From the NCBI GenBank assembly GCA_016713985.1, contig JADJOD010000016.1, forward strand, positions 62,001 to 126,000: a DNA stretch of 64,000 bases, given 5' to 3'. The position numbers were made by a program, and so were the translations under genes. This stretch comes from Lewinellaceae bacterium. Its GTDB lineage: Bacteria > Bacteroidota > Bacteroidia > Chitinophagales > Saprospiraceae. The notes under the pieces are model-generated. The model worked only from the letters and a program-made list of their open reading frames with translations, did not search any database and had not been told where the DNA came from. Position 1 is the first letter of the stretch; each line of letters starts with the position of its first letter. Positions 25,283 to 33,412 of the stretch are shown here, one piece after another.

Positions 25283-26977
25283 ATGAAAAACGAAAAACGA
25301 ATATTGGCAGGCCTCTTTGCCTGCTTGCTGGCCTTTGTATTGCCAGCTCAGCCCTGTACACCTTCCAATTCGCAGATCAACCTGGAGGGGAATACCATTC
25401 GGGCGCGAATCCTCAACAACGGCAGGTTGTTCACAGATTTGAGTAAGGGTTGGTTTCAGCCCAATCCTCAGCCGGCCCCCATTCCGAACCCGTCCACCAT
25501 TTTTATGGCCGGACTATGGATGGGAGGTTTGGATTTTGGCGGCAACCTGAAACTTACTTATGTCGACTACGGCAGTTATGGCTACACCTCCGGCCCACTG
25601 AATAACGACGGGACAATCGAAACCAATACCTGTTTTAACTGGGACCGGCATTTCCGGGTACGCGGCGACCAGGTGGCCGGTTTTCTGGCTGCCTTGCCCG
25701 ACCTGGCCAATAACCCCGCTGCCGCGCTGGCCCAATATCCCGGCATTATGGGCTGGCCTGCTACCGGCAACACGTATTTTAACGATGTTTGGGGGTACGA
25801 CCTGCCTTTTTCGGCGCAAATCCTGGCGCCTTTTTTTGACAAGAATTCCGATGGCACCTACAACCCGCTTGCAGGCGACTATCCGGCCGTGCTGATCCAG
25901 AACGTTCCGCCCTTCGTGCCGGCGGAAATGGTTTGGTCGGTATTCAACGATGCCAACAACCCGCAGGGCTTTCGTATGGAGGTGCAACAAACCGCCTGGG
26001 CTTTTGACTGCCCCGACGAGCCGGTGCTCAACCGCACAGTATTCACAGCGCACAAAATGCTTTATAAAGGCAACGAACAACTTGATTCTACTTTTATCGG
26101 CCTTTGGGTCGATTTTGATCTGGGCTGTTATTCAGATGATTACATCGGTTGTGCACCCGGCCTGGATGCATTTTATGCATATAACCAGGATGTGGTGGAT
26201 GGAAACCCGGGCGCATTCTGCGACCTGGGAATCACCACTTTTGCCGACCACCCGCCGGTGCAATCCGTTACTCTTTTGAGCCAATCTCTGGATAAATTTA
26301 TATCCATGGGCAATGTTTCGCTTGGCAACCCGCCTGCGGGTACAATAGACCCCGTAACCAAGGCCGAATACTATAACTACCTCACCGGCTCCTGGCGCGA
26401 CGGCACCCCGCTCACCGCCGGTGGCACCGGATACAACCTGTCGGGCGGCACCCCGGCGAATTATATTTTCCCCGGCGATCCGGGCGACCCGAATGCCTGG
26501 ACGATGTGTTCCGCCGGTATTTTGGGCGGCGACCGCCGGGTATTGGCCTCCCATAAAACCGGGGTGCTTTACCCCGGGCAAATCGGGGAACTGGTTGTGG
26601 CCTGGACGGTGCACCCTGATCCCGACCTTCCTTGCGGCCTGGGAACCACATTTGACGACATCAGCGACTTGAAAAATTTGTACGAAGATCATTTCGCCGG
26701 GGTTTGTTCGGCAGTGACCAGTATACCTGAACTACTTGCCGCCGAAATTCGTATCTCTCCCAACCCCGCCACCGGCGCAGTGACCATCGATTACGGCGAT
26801 TTGCCCGTACAGGCGATTCGTTTGTTCGCGGCGGATGGGCGGCTCGTCCAAATTTTGCAGCAGGTACCCGCAGGCCGTACCCTGATGGAGACCGGTAATT
26901 TGCCCGCAGGTGTTTACACGGTGCATTTGTTAACCGATCGTGGAAGTTTGTCCCGCAAGGTTTCTGTATTGCGATAA
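25283..26977 (+). CDS. Secreted protein with T9SS sorting domain
   Basis: A 564-residue protein with a signal peptide (RILAGLFACLLAFVLPAQ). The body starts CTPSNSQINLEGNTIRARI and contains TIFMAGLWMGGLDFGGNLKL and several acidic loops such as DKNSDGTYNPLAGDYP that look like calcium-binding turns. It ends in a typical T9SS type A domain (ISPNPATGAVTIDYGDLP to LSRKVSVLR). Such proteins are common in Saprospiria but have no assigned function. It would be secreted across the outer membrane by T9SS. Two hairpins follow the stop codon. Confidence 0.75.
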   Translation: MKNEKRILAGLFACLLAFVLPAQPCTPSNSQINLEGNTIRARILNNGRLFTDLSKGWFQPNPQPAPIPNPSTIFMAGLWMGGLDFGGNLKLTYVDYGSYGYTSGPLNNDGTIETNTCFNWDRHFRVRGDQVAGFLAALPDLANNPAAALAQYPGIMGWPATGNTYFNDVWGYDLPFSAQILAPFFDKNSDGTYNPLAGDYPAVLIQNVPPFVPAEMVWSVFNDANNPQGFRMEVQQTAWAFDCPDEPVLNRTVFTAHKMLYKGNEQLDSTFIGLWVDFDLGCYSDDYIGCAPGLDAFYAYNQDVVDGNPGAFCDLGITTFADHPPVQSVTLLSQSLDKFISMGNVSLGNPPAGTIDPVTKAEYYNYLTGSWRDGTPLTAGGTGYNLSGGTPANYIFPGDPGDPNAWTMCSAGILGGDRRVLASHKTGVLYPGQIGELVVAWTVHPDPDLPCGLGTTFDDISDLKNLYEDHFAGVCSAVTSIPELLAAEIRISPNPATGAVTIDYGDLPVQAIRLFAADGRLVQILQQVPAGRTLMETGNLPAGVYTVHLLTDRGSLSRKVSVLR

Positions 26978-26994
26978 ATCGTTTTTTGGGCTCG

Positions 26995-27063
26995 CGCGAG
27001 ACTTTGCCTCGCGTGTATTTCTGTGAGGCTTGGCCTCGGGGATGGTTCACGAGGCCAAGCCTC
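26995..27063 (+). repeat. Two hairpins after a secreted-protein gene
   Basis: First CGCGAG (26995-27000) with CTCGCG (27008-27013), then a perfect 14-base stem GAGGCTTGGCCTCG (27025-27038) with CGAGGCCAAGCCTC (27050-27063) around an 11-base loop. They lie in the 190-base gap to the next gene. The motif GAGGC..GCCTC is reused in both. They may be terminators lacking a U-tract or REP-like repeats. Confidence 0.55.
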
Positions 27064-27167
27064 GCGTTAGCCTGCGGTATCCAATTAATCCCGGAATAAA
27101 TTAAACTTAGATTTCAATCCCGTAAACTGGATTCGCTCGCTTAACGTTATGCAGGGAAACAAACTAC

Positions 27168-28094
27168 ATGCACACAATTCTTGGTATAAACGGCGCATCC
27201 GGCCCCGGCCTGGCGGCTGAATTACGCAAACGAAATATTCCCGTACGCGGCGTGAGCCGAAGGCCCTTTGCCGGCGACTGGGAACACCGGCAAGCCGATG
27301 TAACCAATATGGCCGAAGTACTTGATGTTGTCGATGGATCGGAAGTGGTTTACCTGCTGGTCGGACTGGAATACAATATTGACGTCTGGCGGCGCGACTG
27401 GCCGGTGATTATTGAAAACTGTATCGAAGCTTGCCTGGCCCACAATGCCAAGCTGGTTTTTTTGGACAATGTATACGCTTACGGGCTCGTAAACGGCCCC
27501 ATGCTCGAAAATTCACCGATCCGGCCCAACAGCAGGAAAGGAAAAGTACGCGCCCGGCTGGTACAGTTGTTATTCAATGCCGTGCAAAACAGACACCTGC
27601 GCCTGTGTATTGCCCGGGCGGCGGATTTTTACGGCCCCGAATGTCAGACGAGTGCGCTGAATGCTACGGTGTTCGAACGATTTGCCGCCGGCAAATCAGC
27701 TTTTGTGATGGGGCGCGCCGACAAAATTCACACCTACACCTATACCCGCGACATCGGCCCGGCGCTTGCCATACTCGGAACGGACGACCGGGCTGACGGC
27801 CAGGTATGGCACCTGCCCAGCTCTGCCGAACGCTGGACGGGTGAAGACTGGGTAAAAGCCGCCGCGGCAGAATTCGGCGTAAAACCGAAGTTTCAAACCA
27901 CACCCACGTTTGTGCTGCGTCTCATGGGATTGTTCAACCGCCTCTTCCGCGAAATGGTGGAGATGAACTATCAATTCACGAACGACTATATTTTTTCCTC
28001 CGAAAAATTCGAACGCACATTTGGCGTAAGTCCCACGCCCAATCAACAGGGTGTGGAAGAAACGGCAGCTTATTACCGAAGCAAAAAAGGTTAA
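27168..28094 (+). CDS. NAD(P)-binding epimerase/dehydratase-like protein (atypical SDR)
   Basis: A 308-residue Rossmann protein of the extended/atypical SDR group. The nucleotide-binding loop is GINGASGPGLAAEL (residues 6-19). YLLVGLEYNIDVW and FLDNVYAYGLVNGPM follow, where the Tyr in place of a strict YxxxK suggests an atypical member. RAADFYGPEC is the usual central motif. Substrate unknown; possibly a nucleotide-sugar or small-ketone reductase. It is followed at 11 bases by a DinB-like gene, probably co-transcribed. Upstream, CTTAACG..TTATGCAGGGA (27138-27157) resembles the loop of the hairpin before rpoB. Confidence 0.75.
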   Translation: MHTILGINGASGPGLAAELRKRNIPVRGVSRRPFAGDWEHRQADVTNMAEVLDVVDGSEVVYLLVGLEYNIDVWRRDWPVIIENCIEACLAHNAKLVFLDNVYAYGLVNGPMLENSPIRPNSRKGKVRARLVQLLFNAVQNRHLRLCIARAADFYGPECQTSALNATVFERFAAGKSAFVMGRADKIHTYTYTRDIGPALAILGTDDRADGQVWHLPSSAERWTGEDWVKAAAAEFGVKPKFQTTPTFVLRLMGLFNRLFREMVEMNYQFTNDYIFSSEKFERTFGVSPTPNQQGVEETAAYYRSKKG

Positions 28095-28105
28095 ATGGAA
28101 CGTTT

Positions 28106-28675
28106 ATGGAAACGACTACCTATCCACTCAATTACCTCGAAAGCGCCAAAAAACTTTTCCGCTACTACCGCGAACTCGGCGACAAGGCACTCGCCCAGGT
28201 CGACGATGAACACATTCACTGGCAAGCCTCGCCGGAAAGCAACAGCATCGCGATCATCGTCAAACACCTCAGCGGCAACATGCTCAGCCGCTTCACCGAC
28301 TTCCTGACCAGCGACGGCGAAAAACCCTGGCGCAACCGCGAAGCAGAATTCGAAAACGACTACGCCGACAAAAACGAACTGCTCAAAGCCTGGAACGCCG
28401 GCTGGGAATGTTTTTTTAATGCAGTAAACTCGCTGACAGAGAATGATTTAGAAAAAATTGTCTATATCCGCAACGAAGGGCATACCGTTCTGGAAGCGCT
28501 TTCCCGTCAATTGGCGCATTACCCCTATCACATCGGTCAACTGGTCTATGTATGCCGCATCCTGGCCGGCAACCAGTGGCAGTCGCTCTCAATCCCCAAA
28601 GGCGGCTCACAGGCATTTAATGCGGAGAAATTCGCGCAGGAGCAGTCGCGCACATTTTTTGTAGAGAAACTTTGA
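28106..28675 (+). CDS. DinB-like / DUF1572 family protein
   Basis: A 189-residue four-helix protein of the DinB-like superfamily. Three conserved histidines that would bind a metal can be seen: the one in IVKHLSGNM (about residue 53) and the pair in LAHYPYHIGQLVY (about residues 137-141). Related proteins include bacillithiol- or mycothiol-dependent transferases, but no thiol chemistry can be assigned here. Probably in an operon with the SDR gene upstream. Confidence 0.75.
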   Translation: METTTYPLNYLESAKKLFRYYRELGDKALAQVDDEHIHWQASPESNSIAIIVKHLSGNMLSRFTDFLTSDGEKPWRNREAEFENDYADKNELLKAWNAGWECFFNAVNSLTENDLEKIVYIRNEGHTVLEALSRQLAHYPYHIGQLVYVCRILAGNQWQSLSIPKGGSQAFNAEKFAQEQSRTFFVEKL

Positions 28676-28698
28676 GCAATAAAACGCCCTCAAAATCC

Positions 28699-28773
28699 TT
28701 AGGTGTGGCATGAATTGTTTGCATAAAAGTTTGTAAAACAAACTTTTATGCAAACAATTCATGCCACACCTAA
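28699..28773. repeat. GTGGCATGAA palindrome, copy 3 (convergent ends)
   Basis: Perfect 36-base arms: TTAGGTGTGGCATGAATTGT continuing to 28734, and the complement 28738-28773, with a 3-base loop. The outer 16 bases equal those of copy 2; the inner 20 bases are different but still self-complementary. It sits between the stops of the DinB-like gene (+) and the cyclophilin gene (-). Confidence 0.9.
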
Positions 28774-28796
28774 GTAACTTCGCCCCCTGCCCCCTG

Positions 28797-29417
28797 CTAC
28801 TGCCCCTCAACTTCCACCCACCCCCACACCTCCACCAAAGGCCGCCCTCCGGCATCGCGGGGCAATGCGGCTATTTTTTGAACCACGTCCATTCCTTCCG
28901 TAACCTGCCCGAAAACGGAGTACTGGCCGTGCAGTTGGGGCAGACCGCCGTATTTTTTATAGGCGTTGCGTTCTTCGGGTGTAAAATGCAGGTTTCGTTT
29001 TTTTTCAATGGCGTCGAGGGAAATGTCGGTTTGCGCCCGGTCGAGGGTGATAAAAAAGCCGGCGCCGTTTGAATGACCGTTTTGCCCGGCCGGCACTGCC
29101 GCCAAAGCGCCGCCGCGTAAAGGCGCGGCTATTTCCGGTTTTAAAACGGGTCCTGAAATGGCCTTGCCCGGCGCCGGGCCGAATTGTACGGCAAAATCGC
29201 GCTCCACGTGGAAACATACGAGGCTATCGGCGGGGGAACGGTTAAAAGAAGACAAAAAGTGCTTGCGGTGGCCGGGTGTCGAACCGGATAACTGTATCCG
29301 GATGTCGCCCATATTGGTGTGCAGGGTGGCACGGGTATCCGGGGCCTGCCCGCAGGCGCAGTAAAAAAGCCATATCAGAAGCAGGGAAAACGGGCCGGAC
29401 CGGCAGGGGAGTATCAT
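28797..29417 (-). CDS. Cyclophilin-type peptidyl-prolyl isomerase lipoprotein
   Basis: A 206-residue protein with a lipoprotein signal (LLLIWLFYCACGQ, Cys about residue 22), so it is probably anchored in the cell envelope, where it would assist protein folding. The cyclophilin core begins ATLHTNMGDIRIQL and keeps the Arg of FHVERDF. However, the active-site segment reads NGAGFFITL where most members have a Gln (..SQFF), and the later His position reads GQYSVFG. Activity may therefore be altered. Its start overlaps the stop of the upstream gene (ATGA, 29414-29417), so the two are translationally coupled. Confidence 0.8.
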   Translation of the reverse strand: MILPCRSGPFSLLLIWLFYCACGQAPDTRATLHTNMGDIRIQLSGSTPGHRKHFLSSFNRSPADSLVCFHVERDFAVQFGPAPGKAISGPVLKPEIAAPLRGGALAAVPAGQNGHSNGAGFFITLDRAQTDISLDAIEKKRNLHFTPEERNAYKKYGGLPQLHGQYSVFGQVTEGMDVVQKIAALPRDAGGRPLVEVWGWVEVEGQ

Positions 29418-29782
29418 GTGTCAAAACCGTTGTTTTCGGCTTCCAGGTCTTTGAAGTATCGTATTGCGTTGACTTTCAGGAGCCGTTCCTGTTGCTGGGT
29501 GTTTTGTTGCGGCATTTCCAGTTTTTGCCGGTAATGCGGCCAGCCGTCCTGATCACGACCGGCGAATTCAAAATGCCCGTCGTAACTCAGCAGGCGGCAA
29601 ACGGCAATGTGCATCAGGTCCTGTTTTTCTTCCTTGCTGAAACCTTTTCGCCAACGCCCCAACTCCTGAATACCGATGAGAAACAACACCGTATTCAAGT
29701 CGGGCAGGCTTTCGCGCCGCATGGCGTCCTTCACGATGTGTTGCACCCGCAACCATTCAAAATCAAGTTCCCAGTCTTCCAT
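29414..29782 (-). CDS. Conserved hypothetical protein coupled to cyclophilin
   Basis: A 122-residue, charged, probably cytosolic protein. I do not recognise a named family. It opens with MEDWELDFEWLRVQHIVKDA and contains a helical core (NTVLFLIGIQELGRWRKGF, LMHIAVCRLLS) and a Gln-rich tail. The stop overlaps the cyclophilin start, so it is first in a two-gene operon. Confidence 0.6.
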   Translation of the reverse strand: MEDWELDFEWLRVQHIVKDAMRRESLPDLNTVLFLIGIQELGRWRKGFSKEEKQDLMHIAVCRLLSYDGHFEFAGRDQDGWPHYRQKLEMPQQNTQQQERLLKVNAIRYFKDLEAENNGFDT

Positions 29783-29939
29783 ACGGCAAAGGTAAGCACG
29801 GGCAAGTGCTTAAAATTAGCCAATCGTTTTTTTGCCGTTGCGTTGTGTCGCGGATTGTCTTTTGAGCAGGTACCAGGGGGGGCTGCAACGAATATTTTTG
29901 CTGAACCATCCATTTCACCACACTAAAAAACGCAAAACC

Positions 29940-31664
29940 ATGCGAAAGATCAACTTTTTTCTGCTGTGCTGCTTCAGCACATTGGCCGGCTTTGGACAGG
30001 GCAATTTTTCCTACGGCTCGTATTTTTTCCAGTACGAACAATTGCCCTGCCCCTTCGACAGCGCCAAAACGGTACAGTATCCCCAGGGCTGGTACGTCTA
30101 CCAAACAACCGACGGCGCCTGGGACGGCCCGGTGGATTCCACGCGTTGTATCAGCGTGGAGCCTTACAGCATCACGGGATACACGAGGCTCGATCTGGCA
30201 CAAATTAACCCGGCCGAACCGCTGTTTTTCCGGGCAAAACCATCCGAGTTTTCCGACCTGCCCGACTTGCCCCTGAATCAATTGTTCAATGCCATCGTGA
30301 ATTCCTTTGTGTCCGAAGTGTCCGCCAAGCCGGTGTTGGGCACGGGTTGTGTACAGGATTTGTGTACGGGAATTTATATCGGCATCGCCGTTCCGGGGCC
30401 CATGCGGATTCAAACGGGTGTGGCGCCCGATTGGGGCGCTTCGTCGACCGGTCTCGACCTGATTACCTGTTTTCCCTCGGAGTATTTCAACGGACAACAA
30501 CTGGACGAGCTGATATTAAAATACACCTTCCCCGCCAACGCCGATCTTGCCGGAAAATATTTGCACGTGCAAAGTGTGGAATTGGCTGATGTGTTTTGGC
30601 CGGCGGGTCTTGTTTCGGAAATCAACGTCGATGCCAGTCACTACAATACTTCCACCGGTGAATACGATATCAACGTGGCGGACGCCGTGACCAACGGCGG
30701 ATTTTTCTTCGATAACTTTATTTTGCAATACACGGCGCCGACCTTTCCGAGTGTGCAGGACCCTTCGTACGTGATCGGCTCCATCAACCCGAACAGTACC
30801 GAACAGGAGGTGATCAATCTGGTAGTAGATCCTTTTCAGGTACTTGAAATACAACCGTTTACTTACCTGGCAGGCGCTTTGGCGGCCGGAAGCGACACCT
30901 TGCGACACCAGGTCAACCTCGTCAACAACGGCGGGGATATTTGCCTGAATTTTGTTGATTTTGTCGTGTCCGACGGCGATGAGTTCCGACACGGCGGCGG
31001 TTCGTTGTACATGAACAGCGCGTTTTCCTGCATGCAATTCCGCGACGAAAGCGCGTTGCGGGTGCTCGAAGGCGCCACCCTGCACTACGGCAACAACGGC
31101 ACGGGAATGCTTGCACTTTGCGCCGGAAGCACCATCGCCCTTGAACGAAATGCCACCCTGATCGTGGATGGCATCCTGAATATGTCCGAATGCAACGACC
31201 TGATCGCGCCCCAGCAATTGTACATGGACCTGCCGCCGGGGTCGAAATTAGTGTTTACCGAAAACGCCCGGCTGACCAACCGCTTCAGCCAGGGCCAACA
31301 TATGCAACTCAACGTTCGTATGCTCGGCGGCACACTCGACGACGGCGCTTTGGCGGCCGAAGACCGGGAACTGATCCGGCGCATTTATCCCGAACCTTCG
31401 CCACAATTCGCCGACAATGTGTCCTTTTCGCCCAACCCGTTCGCCGAGGTATTTGTGGTGCAATACCTGGCCGGAAAAACGGAAACGGTGACGCTGCGCT
31501 GGACGGATATCAGCGGCCGGATTGCCGGCCAACAGACTCTGCACGCCGTACGCGGACTGAACGAATGGCTCCCCCTGGCGCCGGAGGCCGCAGGAGTTTA
31601 CCTGTTGTCGGTGGAAAGTGAAGCGGGAAAACTGACGAAGAAGGTGGTGAAGGTGGGAAGGTAG
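29940..31664 (+). CDS. Secreted protein with T9SS sorting domain
   Basis: About 574 residues from ATG 29940, chosen because a signal peptide (RKINFFLLCCFSTLAGFGQ) begins there; the frame is open further upstream without signal-like sequence. The first half looks like a metallo- or carbohydrate-associated surface module (PQGWYVYQTTDGAWDGPV). The second half contains a stretch of beta-helix-like turns (ALRVLEGATLHYGNNGTGML, STIALERNATLIVDGIL), and the C-terminus is a T9SS type A domain (FSPNPFAEVFVVQYLAG to LTKKVVKVGR). Function unknown. Confidence 0.72.
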   Translation: MRKINFFLLCCFSTLAGFGQGNFSYGSYFFQYEQLPCPFDSAKTVQYPQGWYVYQTTDGAWDGPVDSTRCISVEPYSITGYTRLDLAQINPAEPLFFRAKPSEFSDLPDLPLNQLFNAIVNSFVSEVSAKPVLGTGCVQDLCTGIYIGIAVPGPMRIQTGVAPDWGASSTGLDLITCFPSEYFNGQQLDELILKYTFPANADLAGKYLHVQSVELADVFWPAGLVSEINVDASHYNTSTGEYDINVADAVTNGGFFFDNFILQYTAPTFPSVQDPSYVIGSINPNSTEQEVINLVVDPFQVLEIQPFTYLAGALAAGSDTLRHQVNLVNNGGDICLNFVDFVVSDGDEFRHGGGSLYMNSAFSCMQFRDESALRVLEGATLHYGNNGTGMLALCAGSTIALERNATLIVDGILNMSECNDLIAPQQLYMDLPPGSKLVFTENARLTNRFSQGQHMQLNVRMLGGTLDDGALAAEDRELIRRIYPEPSPQFADNVSFSPNPFAEVFVVQYLAGKTETVTLRWTDISGRIAGQQTLHAVRGLNEWLPLAPEAAGVYLLSVESEAGKLTKKVVKVGR

Positions 31665-31669
31665 GATTA

Positions 31670-31729
31670 GTGGCGGCACATAAATTTTTATGCTCCCAAA
31701 AATGAAGGGTAAAATGTATGTGCCGCCAC
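31670..31729. repeat. GTGGCGGCACAT inverted repeat at convergent ends
   Basis: GTGGCGGCACATAAATTTT (31670-31688) pairs with AAAATGTATGTGCCGCCAC (31711-31729) with one mismatch and a 22-base loop. It separates the convergent ends of two genes, like the GTGGCATGAA elements, and starts with the same GTGGC. The stretch TTATGTGCCGC directly after copy 1 (14328-14338) resembles its right arm. Confidence 0.7.
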
Positions 31730-31738
31730 GATATATCC

Positions 31739-32776
31739 CTACCTGATCTTCCCGCAGGTATTTTTGATGTCCCGTTTGACTAATTCCGGGGACTTGATAA
31801 TGTTGTAAAACTCTTCGATGTAATTGGTCATCTGTTTTTTTACGGATTTCGGCAGGTCGGGAAATTGCTCGCAGTGTTTCAAAATGGCTTCTTTTTTTGA
31901 CAAAAAGAGGTCGAATACCTTTTGGAACTCCACATCGTCGCGGCACAAACCCATGAAATACCGCTCCTGAACGGACTGAATGGGAAGTTGCGGGCTGGGC
32001 GCCGAATAATCGGTGCCGACAAGGGCTGCGTAATCAAAATCGTAGGGAATGGGTACGAGTGGCCCTTCCGGGAGCAGGTACAAAATTTTGACATTATGGC
32101 GGACCCGAACGCTCCAGTCGGTGTTGCCGATCATATACTGAAATACCGACATCCGGTCGGCGGAAGCGGGGTCCAAACCCTTAAAAGAGACGGCTTTGGG
32201 TTTCATGGGACGGGCATTCAGCCGGGCGGCCATTTCTTTTTCACTTTCGAGCAGGAAAGAAAAACTTTGCATGACGGCCTTTTTTCCGGGGTTGGCAAAC
32301 CGGATGGAAGCCTTTTTTACCCGAAAACTTTGTTCGGTGAGCAGGTTGTAGAGTTCGTATAAGAGGTATTCTTTTTGTACCCACTGCTCGTCGAGCGCGG
32401 TGTTTTTGCAGCTGGACACCAGTTTTAACTCCTGCGTATCCGCCAGGCTGTCCGGTTCGGTGTTTTGTGGAGAAAAACGAATTTTAACGGGTGGGAACTG
32501 GCAGGTTTTGCGCCGCATGTTTCCGCGGGCGGTCACCAGGACGTCGAGTTGCAGGGCAATGCTGTCGCCCCGGAACACCTTAAAAACGGCCGGTTGCCAC
32601 TGGTCGTCATTTTTTTCCCTTCTTAATTGTTTGATATCGGTTTCAATCAGGACTTCGAGCGGGTCGTATTGGCTGAGCCGGACGAATATACTTTCTGTGC
32701 CGGTTTGGGGCGATTGGGCGGGCAGACAGATGCAAAGCAGGAGCCCGCCGAGAAGAGCGAAGAAGGAAAGTCGCAT
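31739..32776 (-). CDS. Exported protein, possibly CotH-kinase-like
   Basis: A 345-residue protein with a signal peptide (LSFFALLGGLLLCICLPAQ). The middle shows features reminiscent of secreted CotH-like kinase folds: ARGNMRRKTCQFPPVKIRF, FQYMIGNTDWSVRVRHNVKI and IPYDFDYAALVGTDYSAP, where the last Asp could bind metal. The similarity is by eye only. It may also belong to an unnamed Bacteroidota family. It stands alone on its strand and is convergent with a T9SS cargo gene. Confidence 0.55.
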   Translation of the reverse strand: MRLSFFALLGGLLLCICLPAQSPQTGTESIFVRLSQYDPLEVLIETDIKQLRREKNDDQWQPAVFKVFRGDSIALQLDVLVTARGNMRRKTCQFPPVKIRFSPQNTEPDSLADTQELKLVSSCKNTALDEQWVQKEYLLYELYNLLTEQSFRVKKASIRFANPGKKAVMQSFSFLLESEKEMAARLNARPMKPKAVSFKGLDPASADRMSVFQYMIGNTDWSVRVRHNVKILYLLPEGPLVPIPYDFDYAALVGTDYSAPSPQLPIQSVQERYFMGLCRDDVEFQKVFDLFLSKKEAILKHCEQFPDLPKSVKKQMTNYIEEFYNIIKSPELVKRDIKNTCGKIR

Positions 32777-32823
32777 GTTTTCAAATGGTTAGCAGTGAAA
32801 AAACGGGGCGTGAAGCCCCCGGT

Positions 32824-33132
32824 TCAATTCACCGAAAAGGCGGCAGCGAAGGGATTAGCGGCATGGTAAAAAGTCAGTTCGCTGATCCGTACTTTCATAT
32901 AACGGGTAAGGGGCAGGGTCTGAATGAGTTGCATCAGTTCGGCTTCCGAATGTACGGAAAATACGGCCCACAACTTCGAATTTTCGAGTGAAAGTGCGTA
33001 GTTAAGAATCTTGCCTTCACCGAGCAGCCGGTTGACGGCGGCACGCTGGTGCGGTATCCGGCTGACGAATTCTTCCGGCAGATCTTGCGGCATGGTGAAA
33101 TCAACCATGTACTGCATTAGATTGGCATCCAT
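32824..33132 (-). CDS. Muconolactone isomerase-like small protein
   Basis: A 102-residue protein with a ferredoxin-like alpha+beta pattern: QYMVDFTMPQDLPEEFV, RAAVNRLLGEGKILNYALSL, LWAVFSVHSEAELMQLIQTL, MKVRISELTFY. This is the pattern of muconolactone Delta-isomerase-like and YciI-like proteins. No catabolic genes are nearby, so a role in aromatic degradation is not supported by context. Confidence 0.6.
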   Translation of the reverse strand: MDANLMQYMVDFTMPQDLPEEFVSRIPHQRAAVNRLLGEGKILNYALSLENSKLWAVFSVHSEAELMQLIQTLPLTRYMKVRISELTFYHAANPFAAAFSVN

Positions 33133-33345
33133 GTATGTTCTTGATTATGAATGGGTTGATTAGATATTTTGGGTTTGTTGTCTGAAAATACACCGGACAA
33201 ATATAAAAGAAAAATAATGTCTTTGTGTATCCCTTCTTTCAAACGATGATTACAAACGTCAAAAACTGTGCAAAGTTTTATCAAGCGGCGGCACATCTGC
33301 CAAACCGTCAGATTTTCGACATACGATCTATTAACGAAAAAAAGA

Positions 33346-33384
33346 AAACAGCAAAAAAGAAAGGGGCGACATTTCGGTCGCCCC
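33346..33384 (-). terminator. Intrinsic terminator of the tandem-repeat protein gene
   Basis: On the minus strand GGGGCGAC (33384-33377) pairs with GTCGCCCC (33370-33363) around a 6-base loop and is followed by TTTCTTTTTT. It lies 29 bases after the stop of the repeat/peptidoglycan-binding gene and is a classical Rho-independent terminator. Confidence 0.85.
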
Positions 33385-33412
33385 TTCGGAAAATATCTGG
33401 TCCGGGTGGTGT

